DNA of 64,000 bases from Proteobacteria bacterium 005FR1 (GCA_026192395.1 WACF01000001.1:124001-188000); one strand, 5' to 3'. Counted from the first letter of the stretch, positions 9,583 to 19,030 are shown. Program-made: numbers and translations. The notes: generated by a model from the sequence alone, not told the origin.

Positions 9583-10875
9583 TTACAATCTCCACAGGGG
9601 CAGGTTGACGGCAGCAGCAGCGCTGCGCTCCACCACTCCCTTGATATCGAACAGGATGCCAGGCTCCTTGATCTTCGAGCGGATTTCCGCCACGGGCAGC
9701 GCTTTGTATTGCTTGTGAGCCGTGGCAATGATCACCGCGTCCAGATCCTTCAAGTCCGACCATTCACAGACTTCCACGCCGTACTCGTCTTTCGCTTCGT
9801 GGCGATCGGCGAGTGGGTCGTGTACCAACAGATCGACCTTGTAGGTCTTCAGCTCATTGACGATGTCCACCACCCGGGAATTCCGCAGATCCGGACAATC
9901 TTCCTTGAATGTGAGACCGAGCACAGCGATTCTCGCACCGGTGACGGGTACTCCTGCCAGCAGCAGCTCTTTCACTGCCTCGCTGACGATGTACCGGCCC
10001 ATGGAATCGTTGGTGCGGCGGCCGGCGAGTATAACATCAGGGTGGTAGCCGGTCTTCTGCGCCTTATAGGTCAGGTAATAAGGGTCGACACCGATGCAGT
10101 GACCGCCCACCAGACCGGGCCGGAAGGGCAGGAAGTTCCACTTGGTTCCCGCGGCGGCAAGCACGTCCAACGTGTCAATGCCCATCCGTTTGAAAATGAT
10201 GGCAAGCTCGTTCATCAGTGCAATGTTTAGATCGCGCTGGGTGTTCTCGATGACTTTGGCGGCTTCTGCAGCCTTGATGGAGGGTGCTTTATGAACGCCG
10301 GCGGTAACAACCGAACCGTAGACCTCCGCCACGATGTCCAGCGTCGCGTCATCCTGGCCCGAAACCACCTTGGTGATCTTGCTGAAGGTGTGCTCCTTGT
10401 CACCGGGATTGATTCGCTCCGGTGAGTAGCCCACGGTGAAGTCTTCGCCAGCTCTCAAACCGGATTCCCGCTCCAGAATGGGAACGCAATCTTCCTCGGT
10501 TGCGCCCGGATAGACGGTCGACTCGAAAACCACAATGTCACCTTTTTTGAGCTGCCCGCCGATGGTTTTTGACGCACTCAACAGAGGCGTAAGATCGGGC
10601 TGGTTGGTCTCGGTGATGGGGGTGGGCACCGCGACAATGTGGAAGTCGGCGTGGCGCAGCTCCCGCGGATCGGCGGTAAAAATGATGTCGGCTGCGGCCA
10701 GTTCCTCGGCGCTTACTTCCAGAGTGGAGTCCTTGCCCGCCTGCAGTTCGGTGATCCGACTGGCTTTGACGTCAAAGCCAATGACCTGATGTTTGCTGCC
10801 GAAGGCCACCGCGACTGGCAGGCCGACGTAGCCCAGACCGATTACAGATATTTTTCGATTCACAGCGCCTCTCAT
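9583..10875 (-). CDS. UDP-sugar 6-dehydrogenase (UDP-Glc/UDP-GlcNAc dehydrogenase family, TviB/WbpA-like)
   Basis: This is a 430-residue nucleotide-sugar dehydrogenase that oxidises C6 of a UDP-hexose or UDP-HexNAc to a uronic acid using NAD. The Rossmann motif GLGYVGLP is near the N-terminus and the catalytic Cys260 sits in GGHCIGVDPYYL. The sequence resembles the UDP-N-acetylhexosamine branch (TviB/WbpO/Vi synthesis) more than the short Ugd branch, for example KAAEAAKVIENTQRDLNIALMNE-type spacing and the FKEDCPDLRNS motif. Two starts are possible: the ATG at 10875, without a clear ribosome site, or a GTG at 10863 preceded by AGAGG. It is followed at 3 bp by the epimerase, which suggests a two-step supply of an epimerised uronic acid. 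Confidence 0.92.
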   Translation of the reverse strand: MRGAVNRKISVIGLGYVGLPVAVAFGSKHQVIGFDVKASRITELQAGKDSTLEVSAEELAAADIIFTADPRELRHADFHIVAVPTPITETNQPDLTPLLSASKTIGGQLKKGDIVVFESTVYPGATEEDCVPILERESGLRAGEDFTVGYSPERINPGDKEHTFSKITKVVSGQDDATLDIVAEVYGSVVTAGVHKAPSIKAAEAAKVIENTQRDLNIALMNELAIIFKRMGIDTLDVLAAAGTKWNFLPFRPGLVGGHCIGVDPYYLTYKAQKTGYHPDVILAGRRTNDSMGRYIVSEAVKELLLAGVPVTGARIAVLGLTFKEDCPDLRNSRVVDIVNELKTYKVDLLVHDPLADRHEAKDEYGVEVCEWSDLKDLDAVIIATAHKQYKALPVAEIRSKIKEPGILFDIKGVVERSAAAAVNLPLWRL

Positions 10876-11822
10876 TGTTGTCGCTAATCGTGCAGGTTAT
10901 ACGGAAACCACCGGGATAACCCCAGAGAAGAGAACGACCCGGGTGGTGAAATTTTGATCCGCAGGTCCGAGTTCCGCGGAAGTAGTGCTGAACGGCAGGA
11001 TCGGCTTTGCAATCTTCTCTCCAACTCATTCTCATCGCATTTTGTTTGTCGTTTAGAGCAAATTTTGAACTGCAGTGGGACCTTGTTCGCAAAAAGCTTT
11101 TGTAGACATCTTCTGGCGACATAGACGCAGATGTAGCATTTACGATGATCATGCAGCATCTTCATTAAAGATAATGGACTTGGTCGGAATTTCGTTCGTC
11201 CGCACGACAAAATCGGTTCGCATTGCATTTAGAAACACTTTTCTGGCGTCGCAATCCGAAGCTGCAAATATTTCAAGGGCCACTGAAATGCCTGGCATGC
11301 GTCGCGTGGAGAATCGATCAACAATCCTCGCTAGGCGGGGAAGAAAATCATAGCTCCGCACAAGCTGCCCTTTCCATTTCGTCGTAAGCAACTTATCCAA
11401 ATTGCTTGGCTAGGCTTTTGCATCAGCCAGGGCGAAAATCAACGAGCGTCATGGCCTTGCGCGGGCAGTTACCGCCACTGGAGGCGGTCGGAAACTAACT
11501 GAACAATAGAATGTCCCGTTATCGTTTCCTCCGTTTCGCCTAGGCAGTGCAAACACAGATAACTAGTCGTCGAATGCACTGCAGCGCCATCGACCCTCGA
11601 GGATAGTGATCGTCCAGACATCACAGCGAGCACCCGGGTGACACATGGATCGATGATGCTTCCTCTGCATCTGCCGCCCACATGCTTGTACTCGCCGCAG
11701 CGCGGTGAACCTGCATCTGCACTGACACGTTCACCAGAACACGTTGGCGATCGGTTCCATGAGGTTGTTTTTTGTTAGACCATGAAGATCAGGATTGATC
11801 GAGCGACAGGGAGTGTTGCATC
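10876..11822. other. 947-bp stretch without a recognisable gene
   Basis: This region separates the divergent dehydrogenase and sugar-transferase genes and must hold both promoters. By eye it is less GC-rich than its neighbours, especially 11100-11330. Several open frames of 60-90 codons exist on both strands, but none has a ribosome site together with a recognisable motif. I see no clear sigma-54 (GG-N10-GC) or sigma-70 promoter that I would defend, and no remnant of a transposase. Confidence 0.6.
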
Positions 11823-13241
11823 GTGACAACAGTTAAAGTTTTTAAGCACCATCTTCGGGTTCCGTTCCTGGTACTGATGTTTATCGAAGCCGGGATTCTT
11901 TACGCGAGCAACTATCTCGGTCTTCTGGTGCGGTTCGGCAACGTGTCCTGGGAGCCCATTGAAAACCTGCCGGGCAAGGCGGCAGTTGTCGCCATGGTGC
12001 TGCTTCTCGGCATGATCGCGATGGGTCAGTACCAGGCCCAGCGCCCCGCAAGTCGGACGCTGCTGGCAAGTATAAGCTTTCGGGTGGCGATCAGCCTCTT
12101 CATCGGCACCCTGGGGCTGATGGTCATTTACTACATCTTCCCTGCGCTGCTCATAGGTCGGGGTGTACTGGCTGTCAGTCTTATCTGCGCCTGGCTTGCG
12201 ATCACGCTGGTTCGATGGGTTTTCTACAACACAGTCGACAGCAGCATTATGCGCCGGCGGATTCTGGTCTACGGCGCGGGCGAGCCTGCCGCCGGCCTGT
12301 TGGCGCGGGGCGAGTCAGGAAACCCGTTAATGCCTCTGAGTGGCAGCTACATCATTCAGGGTTTCGTTCCGGTGAAGAGCGAAACCACGGTAGTTCCCGA
12401 GGATTATTGTGTCGACCCCACGGCGGGACTGCTCGACTATTGTCGGGCCAACCAGGTGGATGAAATCGTCGTCGCCGTGCGCGACCGTCGCAACAACTTG
12501 CCTACGCAAGCGCTGCTCGACTGCAAGCTGTCGGGGGTGGATGTCATCGACTTCATCTCCTTCCACGAACGGGAACAAGGGATGCTGCATCTGGACATCC
12601 TGCAGCCCAGTTGGATGATTTTCTCCGAGGGCTACGAAGGAGGGAATTTCCGCCACGTGGTGAGCCGTGTTTTCGACATTGTCGCCAGTTTGACAATTCT
12701 GATCATGACTGCACCGATATTGGTGCTTACCGCGTTCGCCATCTACCTGGAAAGTGGCTTCAAAGGGCCAATATTTTACCGACAGAAGCGAGTTGGTTTG
12801 AACAACACGGTATTCGAGCTCGTGAAGTTTCGGTCCATGAGGACTGACGCCGAAAAGGACGGCAAGGCGGTATGGGCGAAAAAGAACGACGACAGAGTCA
12901 CAGTCGTCGGTGCGGTGATACGCAAAACGCGCATCGATGAGATTCCCCAGATCTTGAACGTCCTCAGGGGTGACATGAGCATCGTGGGGCCGCGACCGGA
13001 ACGTCCTGAGTTCGTCGAGAAGCTCGAGAAAAGTATTCCCTATTACCGTCTCCGACATCGGGTAAAGCCGGGGCTCGCAGGGTGGGCGCAGATCAAATAT
13101 CCCTACGGCGCCAACGAGCGGGACGCTTACAACAAGTTGCAGTTTGATTTGTTCTACATCAAAAACCGGACTCTGTTCATGGATCTGTTTGTTTTGCTGC
13201 AGACAATCGAAGTTGTAGTGCTCGGAAAGGGCGCTCGATGA
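11823..13241 (+). CDS. XrtA/PEP-CTERM locus initiating sugar transferase (EpsB_2, WcaJ-like polyprenyl-phosphate glycosyl-1-phosphate transferase)
   Basis: This is a 472-residue member of the bacterial sugar transferase family that starts repeat-unit assembly by moving a sugar-1-phosphate onto undecaprenyl phosphate at the inner membrane. Five hydrophobic segments fill the first 290 residues: four N-terminal helices plus the re-entrant helix near residues 278-300. A Rossmann-like middle domain has VYGAGEPAAGL. The C-terminal catalytic core has FYRQKRVGLN, KFRSM, DEIPQ, MSIVGPRPERPEF and KPGLAGWAQ. The EpsB_2 subtype is, as I recall, the signature first gene of exosortase A EPS loci, and the five genes behind it confirm that. 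The start is GTG at 11823 with AGGGAG upstream. No exosortase gene is in the window. Confidence 0.93.
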   Translation: MTTVKVFKHHLRVPFLVLMFIEAGILYASNYLGLLVRFGNVSWEPIENLPGKAAVVAMVLLLGMIAMGQYQAQRPASRTLLASISFRVAISLFIGTLGLMVIYYIFPALLIGRGVLAVSLICAWLAITLVRWVFYNTVDSSIMRRRILVYGAGEPAAGLLARGESGNPLMPLSGSYIIQGFVPVKSETTVVPEDYCVDPTAGLLDYCRANQVDEIVVAVRDRRNNLPTQALLDCKLSGVDVIDFISFHEREQGMLHLDILQPSWMIFSEGYEGGNFRHVVSRVFDIVASLTILIMTAPILVLTAFAIYLESGFKGPIFYRQKRVGLNNTVFELVKFRSMRTDAEKDGKAVWAKKNDDRVTVVGAVIRKTRIDEIPQILNVLRGDMSIVGPRPERPEFVEKLEKSIPYYRLRHRVKPGLAGWAQIKYPYGANERDAYNKLQFDLFYIKNRTLFMDLFVLLQTIEVVVLGKGAR

Positions 13242-13432
13242 AACATCTCTAGCTCAACAGGATCTATCCACTTACAAGATCCATCTACAACAAGGATCCG
13301 CTGCGACCGAGGCAGTCACCGCCGAGAAATGATCTGCCAGGGCTGGCGCGGTAAATCATCAATTTAACAATGATCCAAAAGAGCACTTCGATGATGTGCT
13401 CCAACCATAACGTACGGGGAAAGTGATTCGCT

Positions 13433-14056
13433 ATGAAACCTTCGATCGCACTGACACTGTTATCACTGCTTCTTCTTGCCGGCTGCAGCACAGCACCGAA
13501 GTCTGCGGACAGCGCACCTGCGCGGACGGCCAATCCAAAACTGCTCGTGGATGAATACCGCATTGGCGTCGACGATCTGGTTCAGGTGACTGTCTGGAAA
13601 AACCCTGATCTTTCAGTGACTGTCCCCGTGCGCCCCGATGGCAAGATCTCAATGCCGCTTGCGGGTGAAGTTGACGCCGGTGGAAAAACGCCGCAGGAAG
13701 TGGCGCAATCGATCACCGACAAACTCTCCCACTACATTCGCGACCCTCAGGTGGCAGTGATCCTCACAGAGCTGCGTAGCCACGAATTCCTGTCGCGGGT
13801 TCGAGTATCCGGTGCGGTGAATACGCCGGCTTCGATGCCTTACCGGCCAGGCATGACCGTTCTCGATCTGGTTCTGGAAGCGGGTGGACTGAACGACTTC
13901 GCTGCAGGTAACAGCGCCAAGCTATACCGCCAGTCCAATGATGGCATGGTGGCGATTCCGGTCGAGCTCGCCGACATTCTTCACGACGGCCAGGTGGAAA
14001 CAAACTACGCGATTGAGCCTGGCGACATTCTCACCGTGCCGGAGCGTCTCTTCTAA
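13433..14056 (+). CDS. XrtA-type polysaccharide export lipoprotein (Wza-like)
   Basis: This is a 207-residue outer-membrane export protein of the Wza/GumB/KpsD class. A lipoprotein signal peptide ends with the lipobox LLAGC (lipidated Cys18). It is followed by the Poly_export domain (YRIGVDDLVQVTVWKNPDLS and VPVRPDGKISMPLAGEV) and a SLBB-like segment (RVSGAVNTPASMPYRPGMTVLDLVLEAGGL). It ends IEPGDILTVPERLF without a C-terminal amphipathic helix. It is shorter than E. coli Wza (about 380 residues), as is usual for XrtA-locus versions. It probably forms the periplasmic/outer-membrane exit with the beta-rich protein encoded at 16549. It lies 191 bp after the sugar transferase and 64 bp before the chain-length gene. 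Confidence 0.93.
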   Translation: MKPSIALTLLSLLLLAGCSTAPKSADSAPARTANPKLLVDEYRIGVDDLVQVTVWKNPDLSVTVPVRPDGKISMPLAGEVDAGGKTPQEVAQSITDKLSHYIRDPQVAVILTELRSHEFLSRVRVSGAVNTPASMPYRPGMTVLDLVLEAGGLNDFAAGNSAKLYRQSNDGMVAIPVELADILHDGQVETNYAIEPGDILTVPERLF

Positions 14057-14120
14057 GCTGTAGTTCGAAAATTAAACGTAGATCTAAACCCAATGGCCAC
14101 ATACAACCGATAGGAAGCAT

Positions 14121-15641
14121 ATGAATACGGATATGATGGATTTATTGCGAGTCATGCGTCGGGAGCTGTGGATACGGCGATGGCTCGTCGCAGGCGTATA
14201 TCTGGCGACAAGTTTGCTGCTCCTGGTAGTGGGGTGGAACTGGCCCAAGGTATACACCTCCTCCAGCACTATTCTGGTGGACCAGCAATCGATTCTTGAG
14301 CCGCTCATGGAGGGCACTGCTGTCACCACGGGCGTGGCAAACCGCGCCGAGGTGGCTCGGGAGATCATCTTCAGCAGCCGGGCCATGGACGAGGTGCTGA
14401 ATAGCAGCGGCTGGACGACCGAGGACATGACCGAACGCCAGCGTGAGCGCCTGGCCACGCTGATCGAGCAGCGCACGCAGGTGGAGCTGGCGGGCGAGAA
14501 CATAATCCGTATCAGCTACGGTGACCAGGATCCGCAGCGTGCCTACGACACCACACAACAGCTCACGAACGTCTTCATCAATCATAGCCAGTTGGCCAAG
14601 CAGCGCGAGAGCCATGATGCCTACGAGTTCATCAATGGTCAGGTGCTTCAATATCAGGCCAAATTGAAGGAAGCGGAAAACGCGCTGAAGAAGTTCCGCG
14701 CCGACAACATGGACGCACAACCCGGTGCCGATGTCGAGGTCGGTGCCCGTCTCGCTGACCTGAAGCAGCGGCATGAGGCGACGCGCCTGGCCATCAGTGA
14801 ATTGCAAACTGAACGTGCAACGCTCGAGCAACAGCTTACCGGACAGGCTTCTTCCGAGTCCGGGTCAAGCGGTGTTGGTCAGCTGCGGGAGCGACTGCTG
14901 GATCTGGAGCAGCAACTGGCAACTCTGCGGTTGAGCTATCACGACACCTATCCCGACGTGGTGAGCCTCAAGGGCCAGATCGCATCGCTGCGAGAATCCA
15001 TCGCACAAGAGCAGGGACGCAGTACCAATGGCAAGTTCGCTGTCGGCGGCGCCTCGGGCGAGCTTTTTCAGACTCTGCGTAACCGCTATTCACAAACCGA
15101 AACAGAGCTGGCCACACTGACGCAGCGCCTGAACGAAACACAGAAGCTGCTCGCGGCAGAACAGGACCGGATGGTGCGGATCAGCGAAGTGGAAGCGGAG
15201 CTGGCGGAGTTGACGCGGGACTATCAGGTCAATCAGGAAATCTACCAGTCTCTGTTGCGCCAGCGGGAAAGTGCGCGGATTTCCATGAATATGGACAAGG
15301 AGAATCAGGGCCTGACCTTCCAAATCCAGGAGCCGCCTGCAATGCCACTGACACCACAAGGCGTGCGCTTCGCCCACTTTATGGGGGCGGGCCTGCTGCT
15401 CAGCGTCCTGCTTCCGTTCGGGATCGTCTACGGCCTGACGTTGTTGGATCAGAAAGTGCGTTCACGAAACGTGGTGAGCGAGTCCATCGGTCTGCCCGTG
15501 CTTGCCTCGGTTTATCACGTCAATAAACCGACCGAATATAACTTTAAGCGCTTCAGAACTTCCTTTCTGTTTGGGGCGATCCTGGTGAGCTGGGTGGCAT
15601 ACGGTTACGCGGCGTGGCTAAAGCTAATGGGTGAATTATGA
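14121..15641 (+). CDS. XrtA-type polysaccharide chain-length determinant (Wzz/GumC-like co-polymerase)
   Basis: This is a 506-residue polysaccharide co-polymerase. It has one membrane helix near residues 24-42 and a second near 477-497 that flank a large periplasmic part. A Wzz domain sits at about 45-130 (TSSSTILVDQQSILEPLMEG). A long helical coiled-coil region follows at 150-390, rich in Gln, Glu and Leu (LREKLLDLEQQL-type heptads). A proline-rich segment before the second helix (QEPPAMPLTPQG) is typical of GumC/Wzc proteins. It regulates chain length and contacts the Wza-like exporter. The last codons overlap the next gene by ATGA (15638-15641), as expected when the cytoplasmic kinase is a separate polypeptide. 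Confidence 0.92.
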   Translation: MNTDMMDLLRVMRRELWIRRWLVAGVYLATSLLLLVVGWNWPKVYTSSSTILVDQQSILEPLMEGTAVTTGVANRAEVAREIIFSSRAMDEVLNSSGWTTEDMTERQRERLATLIEQRTQVELAGENIIRISYGDQDPQRAYDTTQQLTNVFINHSQLAKQRESHDAYEFINGQVLQYQAKLKEAENALKKFRADNMDAQPGADVEVGARLADLKQRHEATRLAISELQTERATLEQQLTGQASSESGSSGVGQLRERLLDLEQQLATLRLSYHDTYPDVVSLKGQIASLRESIAQEQGRSTNGKFAVGGASGELFQTLRNRYSQTETELATLTQRLNETQKLLAAEQDRMVRISEVEAELAELTRDYQVNQEIYQSLLRQRESARISMNMDKENQGLTFQIQEPPAMPLTPQGVRFAHFMGAGLLLSVLLPFGIVYGLTLLDQKVRSRNVVSESIGLPVLASVYHVNKPTEYNFKRFRTSFLFGAILVSWVAYGYAAWLKLMGEL

Positions 15642-16534
15642 GTAAATTGGAAACTGCTTTCTCAAAAGCGCTCAAGGAACAGACTTCTGATCAGAGCACT
15701 CAACAGAACGTTCAACAGCGTAAGGATGCCGCGGAAGTACAGCGGCAACCCGCTGGCTCTGAGAAGAAGGAGGGCAATGCAGTACCCTTGAGCGTCACTT
15801 CGGAAAAGGCGCTGGCCCGGCGAACCGGCCTCAGCAATGTCGTGGATTCTCGCAGTCAGATCCGGCAAATGGCGGAGACCCGCCGACTGTGCGACGAGGA
15901 GCTGGAAGCGCGCGGGATCATCCATCCGCGTATGGAGGATGCGCGCTTGCTGAATATCTACCGTAACCTGCGAACCAAGCTGCTTTCCTCTGGCGATGGC
16001 GCAAACTTTGTCACCATGGTGACCTCAGTCAACTCCTCGGAAACCAGTGGCTTGATTGCGGCTAACATCGCGGCGAGTTTCGCCTTTGATGAAGGCAAAA
16101 CCGCGATCTTGGTGGAGGGCGACAGTCAAACGCCCACCGTGGACAGGCTCTTCGAATTTAACGACGAAGCTCACGGCCTGATCGACCATCTGGAAACCGA
16201 TGGCGGCTCGGTAGCGGACGTGATTTACGAAAGCGGCATTCCCCGCCTGCGCGTCGTACCATGCGGCGAGACTCGCGAAAATTCCGCAGAGTACTTCACC
16301 TCCGAGCGCATGAAATCGACCATCGACGAGATCACCAGTCGATATCCGGACCGCTATCCGATCGTGGATGCACCCAGTGTGCAGGAGTCGGCCGATGCGC
16401 GGATCCTTCTCGATCTCTGCGATCAGGTCGTCCTCGTGGTGCCGTACGGTCAGTGTACCGAAGAGGAGATCCGCAGCGCCGCCGAAACCATTGGCAGCGC
16501 CAAACTCGCGGGCGTCGTCTTGGATCAATTTTAG
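15638..16534 (+). CDS. XrtA-associated BY-kinase-like protein with degenerate nucleotide-binding motifs
   Basis: This 298-residue protein occupies the place of the tyrosine autokinase (CpsD/Wzc C-terminal type) and keeps the fold's landmarks: IYRNLRTKLL, ANIAASFA, and a region like the Asp-rich strand after the P-loop. The ATP-binding elements are altered. Where family members have a GEGKT-type Walker A after VTS, this one has VNSSETSG (about residues 129-136), with no conserved GKT/S. Walker A' reads ILVEGDSQTP rather than LLIDAD, and Walker B reads YPIVDAP. There is no C-terminal tyrosine cluster; the protein ends VVLDQF. It is probably catalytically dead or acts as a scaffold for the chain-length protein it overlaps. 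The N-terminal 60 residues are Gln/Lys-rich and disordered-looking. Confidence 0.82.
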   Translation: MSKLETAFSKALKEQTSDQSTQQNVQQRKDAAEVQRQPAGSEKKEGNAVPLSVTSEKALARRTGLSNVVDSRSQIRQMAETRRLCDEELEARGIIHPRMEDARLLNIYRNLRTKLLSSGDGANFVTMVTSVNSSETSGLIAANIAASFAFDEGKTAILVEGDSQTPTVDRLFEFNDEAHGLIDHLETDGGSVADVIYESGIPRLRVVPCGETRENSAEYFTSERMKSTIDEITSRYPDRYPIVDAPSVQESADARILLDLCDQVVLVVPYGQCTEEEIRSAAETIGSAKLAGVVLDQF

Positions 16535-16548
16535 GAGCTGCAAACCGC

Positions 16549-17859
16549 ATGAGTTATCGCTTGGCCTGTTCTGCCGGGGTATGGGGGCTGCTGTGCGCCC
16601 CCGTCGTCGGAGCGCTTGATTACGACTACACGCTCTACTCCTCGGCTGAGTACTCCGACAATATTCGCCAGGGGGGCTTGGGGGACGACAGACCCTCCGG
16701 CAATATTCTCGAAGGCGGGATCGATTTCAACGTCGCCACAAGTGCTGACACCACCTTTGCCGCTGACGTCGAGGGTGACTTTTCCCGACGCTGGTATTCA
16801 GTGGATGGTCTCGATGCCGAAGACCGCAAGTTCCTGGATGCAGGGCTGCTGTTTCAGCCAGACTCGTCGAACTTCCGGCTCGCGGTACTCGAATCGCTGC
16901 GCCAGGTAGCGGAGAACCGCAGGCTGGCGAGAGCCGTCAACAACATCCGGGACGTGAACGTCTTTTCGGTAGTTCCGTCGTACTTTGTGGATCTGACTTC
17001 GCGCTCGCGAATCCGGGGTACCTACAGCTACTCGCGCATCGATGAGGAGCTGGACCTGGCCACCCGCGAGGTGAATACCGCGACCGTGGGATACGAGTAC
17101 AAGGTTTCCAATCTCTCCAACGTATCATTGAACGTCAGTCAGTCAGACATCGAGTTCACAGATCGTGGCACTCAGTACGACCAGGAAAGCGGCTTCTTCC
17201 GGTGGACATATCTGGGGCGGCTGACAAACTGGGCGCTTGATCTGGGCCAGCAGCGCATCGTCGGCTTCGACGATGCGCAAGAAGTGCTTGTCAATTTCTC
17301 GTTGGACCGACAGGTCAGCCGATATTCAACTCTTGGACTTTTTTACTCTCAAGGCTACAGCGACGCGGTGGGCAGCCAGGTGGGTGGCCGCTTGACGCAG
17401 TTGGTGCCGAACAGCGAAGCCGTCTATGCGGACGATCTCGCGAGAGAACAGAGGATGACTCTGTCTTATGGCTTCGCCCGCGGAGCGATCGAAGGAAGAC
17501 TGGCGGTTGATGCCCAGACCCTGGAAAGTGAAGAGGCGGTTGTTATCGGGCGCCGGGTGGACGAGGACAATTATTCGGCCCGTCTCGGGCTCGATTATCG
17601 ATTCCGATCTCGCAATTACGACCTTTCCGATTTCGGAATAGGGGCGTCGTTTCGCTACCGTCTTGAAGAGTTCAATATCACCCAGGAAGAAACCGAAGTG
17701 AATGAAGCGGCGTTGCGCCTGACGTATTTCGCAACCCGTAGCACCGACCTATTCATGGAAGTGCGCTCTCGCAACGCGGCGGGCACTGCACCTTCCTCGG
17801 ATAGCGACGAGAATGCGATCATGGTAGGAATCAGATTTTCACCTCGGCCCGGCGGCTAG
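16549..17859 (+). CDS. XrtA/PEP-CTERM-locus outer-membrane beta-barrel protein (TIGR03016-type)
   Basis: This is a 436-residue protein with a signal peptide (about residues 1-22, ending VVGA) and a mature part rich in alternating aromatic and polar residues, typical of outer-membrane beta barrels. It opens YDYTLYSSAEYSDNIRQGG and ends with a strand IMVGIRFSPRPGG. Its position between the BY-kinase-like gene and the ExeA-like ATPase matches the TIGR03016 family of exosortase A loci, proposed to form the outer-membrane pore for the polysaccharide. The ATG at 16549 is preceded by AGGAG at 16533-16537. The frame stays open upstream inside the previous gene, but the signal peptide fixes the start. 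The specific function remains inferred from context. Confidence 0.88.
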   Translation: MSYRLACSAGVWGLLCAPVVGALDYDYTLYSSAEYSDNIRQGGLGDDRPSGNILEGGIDFNVATSADTTFAADVEGDFSRRWYSVDGLDAEDRKFLDAGLLFQPDSSNFRLAVLESLRQVAENRRLARAVNNIRDVNVFSVVPSYFVDLTSRSRIRGTYSYSRIDEELDLATREVNTATVGYEYKVSNLSNVSLNVSQSDIEFTDRGTQYDQESGFFRWTYLGRLTNWALDLGQQRIVGFDDAQEVLVNFSLDRQVSRYSTLGLFYSQGYSDAVGSQVGGRLTQLVPNSEAVYADDLAREQRMTLSYGFARGAIEGRLAVDAQTLESEEAVVIGRRVDEDNYSARLGLDYRFRSRNYDLSDFGIGASFRYRLEEFNITQEETEVNEAALRLTYFATRSTDLFMEVRSRNAAGTAPSSDSDENAIMVGIRFSPRPGG

Positions 17860-17930
17860 CCGGCTGCTTGCACCCAAGCGGCTGGCCAGCGGAAGATTCA
17901 GCGAGCATCGTAACGTGAAGGAGCACAATC

Positions 17931-18935
17931 GTGTACCTGGAACATTTTGGCTTTTGTCGAGAGCCCTTCGACATCGCCCCCAACGCGGAGTTCCTGTATC
18001 TGAGCAAGGCTCACAAAAAAGCCTTCACCTATCTGAGCTATGCGCTTTGGAACAAGGATACATTTACGCTGCTGACCGGGGAGATAGGCTCGGGGAAAAC
18101 CATACTGCTGCAGCACCTGCTCAACACCATGCCGGAATCGGCGGAAGTGCTGACCATCTACCAGACTCAGCTCACGCCCTACGAACTGCTCTACGACATT
18201 GCCGAGCAGCTGGGCCTGGTTTCGGGAGAGCAGGTACCGAAGCCTAAGCTGTTTCAGTTGCTATCGGATCGGATTCTGAGATCCGACAAGAACATCGTCA
18301 TCGTTGTGGACGAAGCACAAAGCTTCTCCCGTGAAACGCTCGAGGAATTGCGCCTGTTGGCGGGCATCGATATTTTCAATGCCAAGACAAACGTCAACAT
18401 CATTCTCTGCGGTCAGCCCGAGCTGAAGGGCGTCGTCGAAGGCGGCGGGCTGGAGCAGCTCAACCAGCGCATCAAGCTCCGCTTCCATTTGACCCCGCTC
18501 GACTTCGAGGAGACGCGGGAGTACATAAAATTCCGGGTCAACAAGGCGGGCCAAAAGCTCGACGTGTTCACTCTGGACGCAATCAAGAAAATGTACGAGC
18601 TCACGGGCGGCGTTCCCCGTCTGCTGAATGTTCTGGCGGATACCGCTCTGACGTGCGGCTACGCCGATGGTTTCTACGCAATTTCTGCGCGGCAGGTGGA
18701 GGAGGCCAAGGGCGAACTTGGCTGGGATCGCCATCCGCCGGTCACACCCAATAACCGCAAGCCGAAATCCTCCGGGAAGGTGGTCGAACTTCAACGGGGG
18801 GCAAGCACCGGTGAGTTTCAGGCCAGCAAGGATGTGGTTTCAGCAGTGAATCGGATAGAAAGCCATCTCTCGGATATCGCTCATAGCCTTCGACAGCTGG
18901 TGGTCGATCAGACGCCGGAGAAGAAGGCCAAGTGA
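17931..18935 (+). CDS. XrtA/PEP-CTERM-locus ExeA-like ATPase
   Basis: This is a 334-residue AAA ATPase of the ExeA/GspA type found in exosortase A loci (TIGR03015, from memory). It opens MYLEHFGFCREPFDIAPN, the usual start of the group. Walker A is GEIGSGKT at residues 50-57, Walker B is IVIVVDEAQ near 127, and the sensor region has ILCGQPELKG. The AAA lid carries LTGGVPRLLNVLADTAL. The C-terminal 70 residues are polar and linker-like. Translation starts at GTG 17931 with AAGGAG ten bases upstream. It closes the six-gene plus-strand EPS core: a good intrinsic terminator follows at 18965-18992. Its role in secretion or EPS assembly is not established experimentally to my knowledge. Confidence 0.92.
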   Translation: MYLEHFGFCREPFDIAPNAEFLYLSKAHKKAFTYLSYALWNKDTFTLLTGEIGSGKTILLQHLLNTMPESAEVLTIYQTQLTPYELLYDIAEQLGLVSGEQVPKPKLFQLLSDRILRSDKNIVIVVDEAQSFSRETLEELRLLAGIDIFNAKTNVNIILCGQPELKGVVEGGGLEQLNQRIKLRFHLTPLDFEETREYIKFRVNKAGQKLDVFTLDAIKKMYELTGGVPRLLNVLADTALTCGYADGFYAISARQVEEAKGELGWDRHPPVTPNNRKPKSSGKVVELQRGASTGEFQASKDVVSAVNRIESHLSDIAHSLRQLVVDQTPEKKAK

Positions 18936-18964
18936 GATAGCAAGGATTTGAGCAGCCAAATGAA

Positions 18965-18992
18965 AAAGGACGGCAGGGCCGTTCTTTTTTTT
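18965..18992 (+). terminator. Rho-independent terminator after the EPS core operon
   Basis: A 10-bp stem (AAAGGACGGC with GCCGTTCTTT, one G-T pair, loop AGG) runs into eight T residues ending at 18992. It lies 30 bp after the stop codon of the ExeA-like ATPase. Confidence 0.85.
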
Positions 18993-19030
18993 GCCGGTTT
19001 CCGAGGGGGTGCCTCTAAGCTCGTTCGGCA

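Noticed and set aside
11149-11400. An 83-codon frame on the minus strand in the long gap
   Set aside because: No ribosome site, no recognised motif and no supporting neighbour; it overlaps an equally open frame on the other strand.
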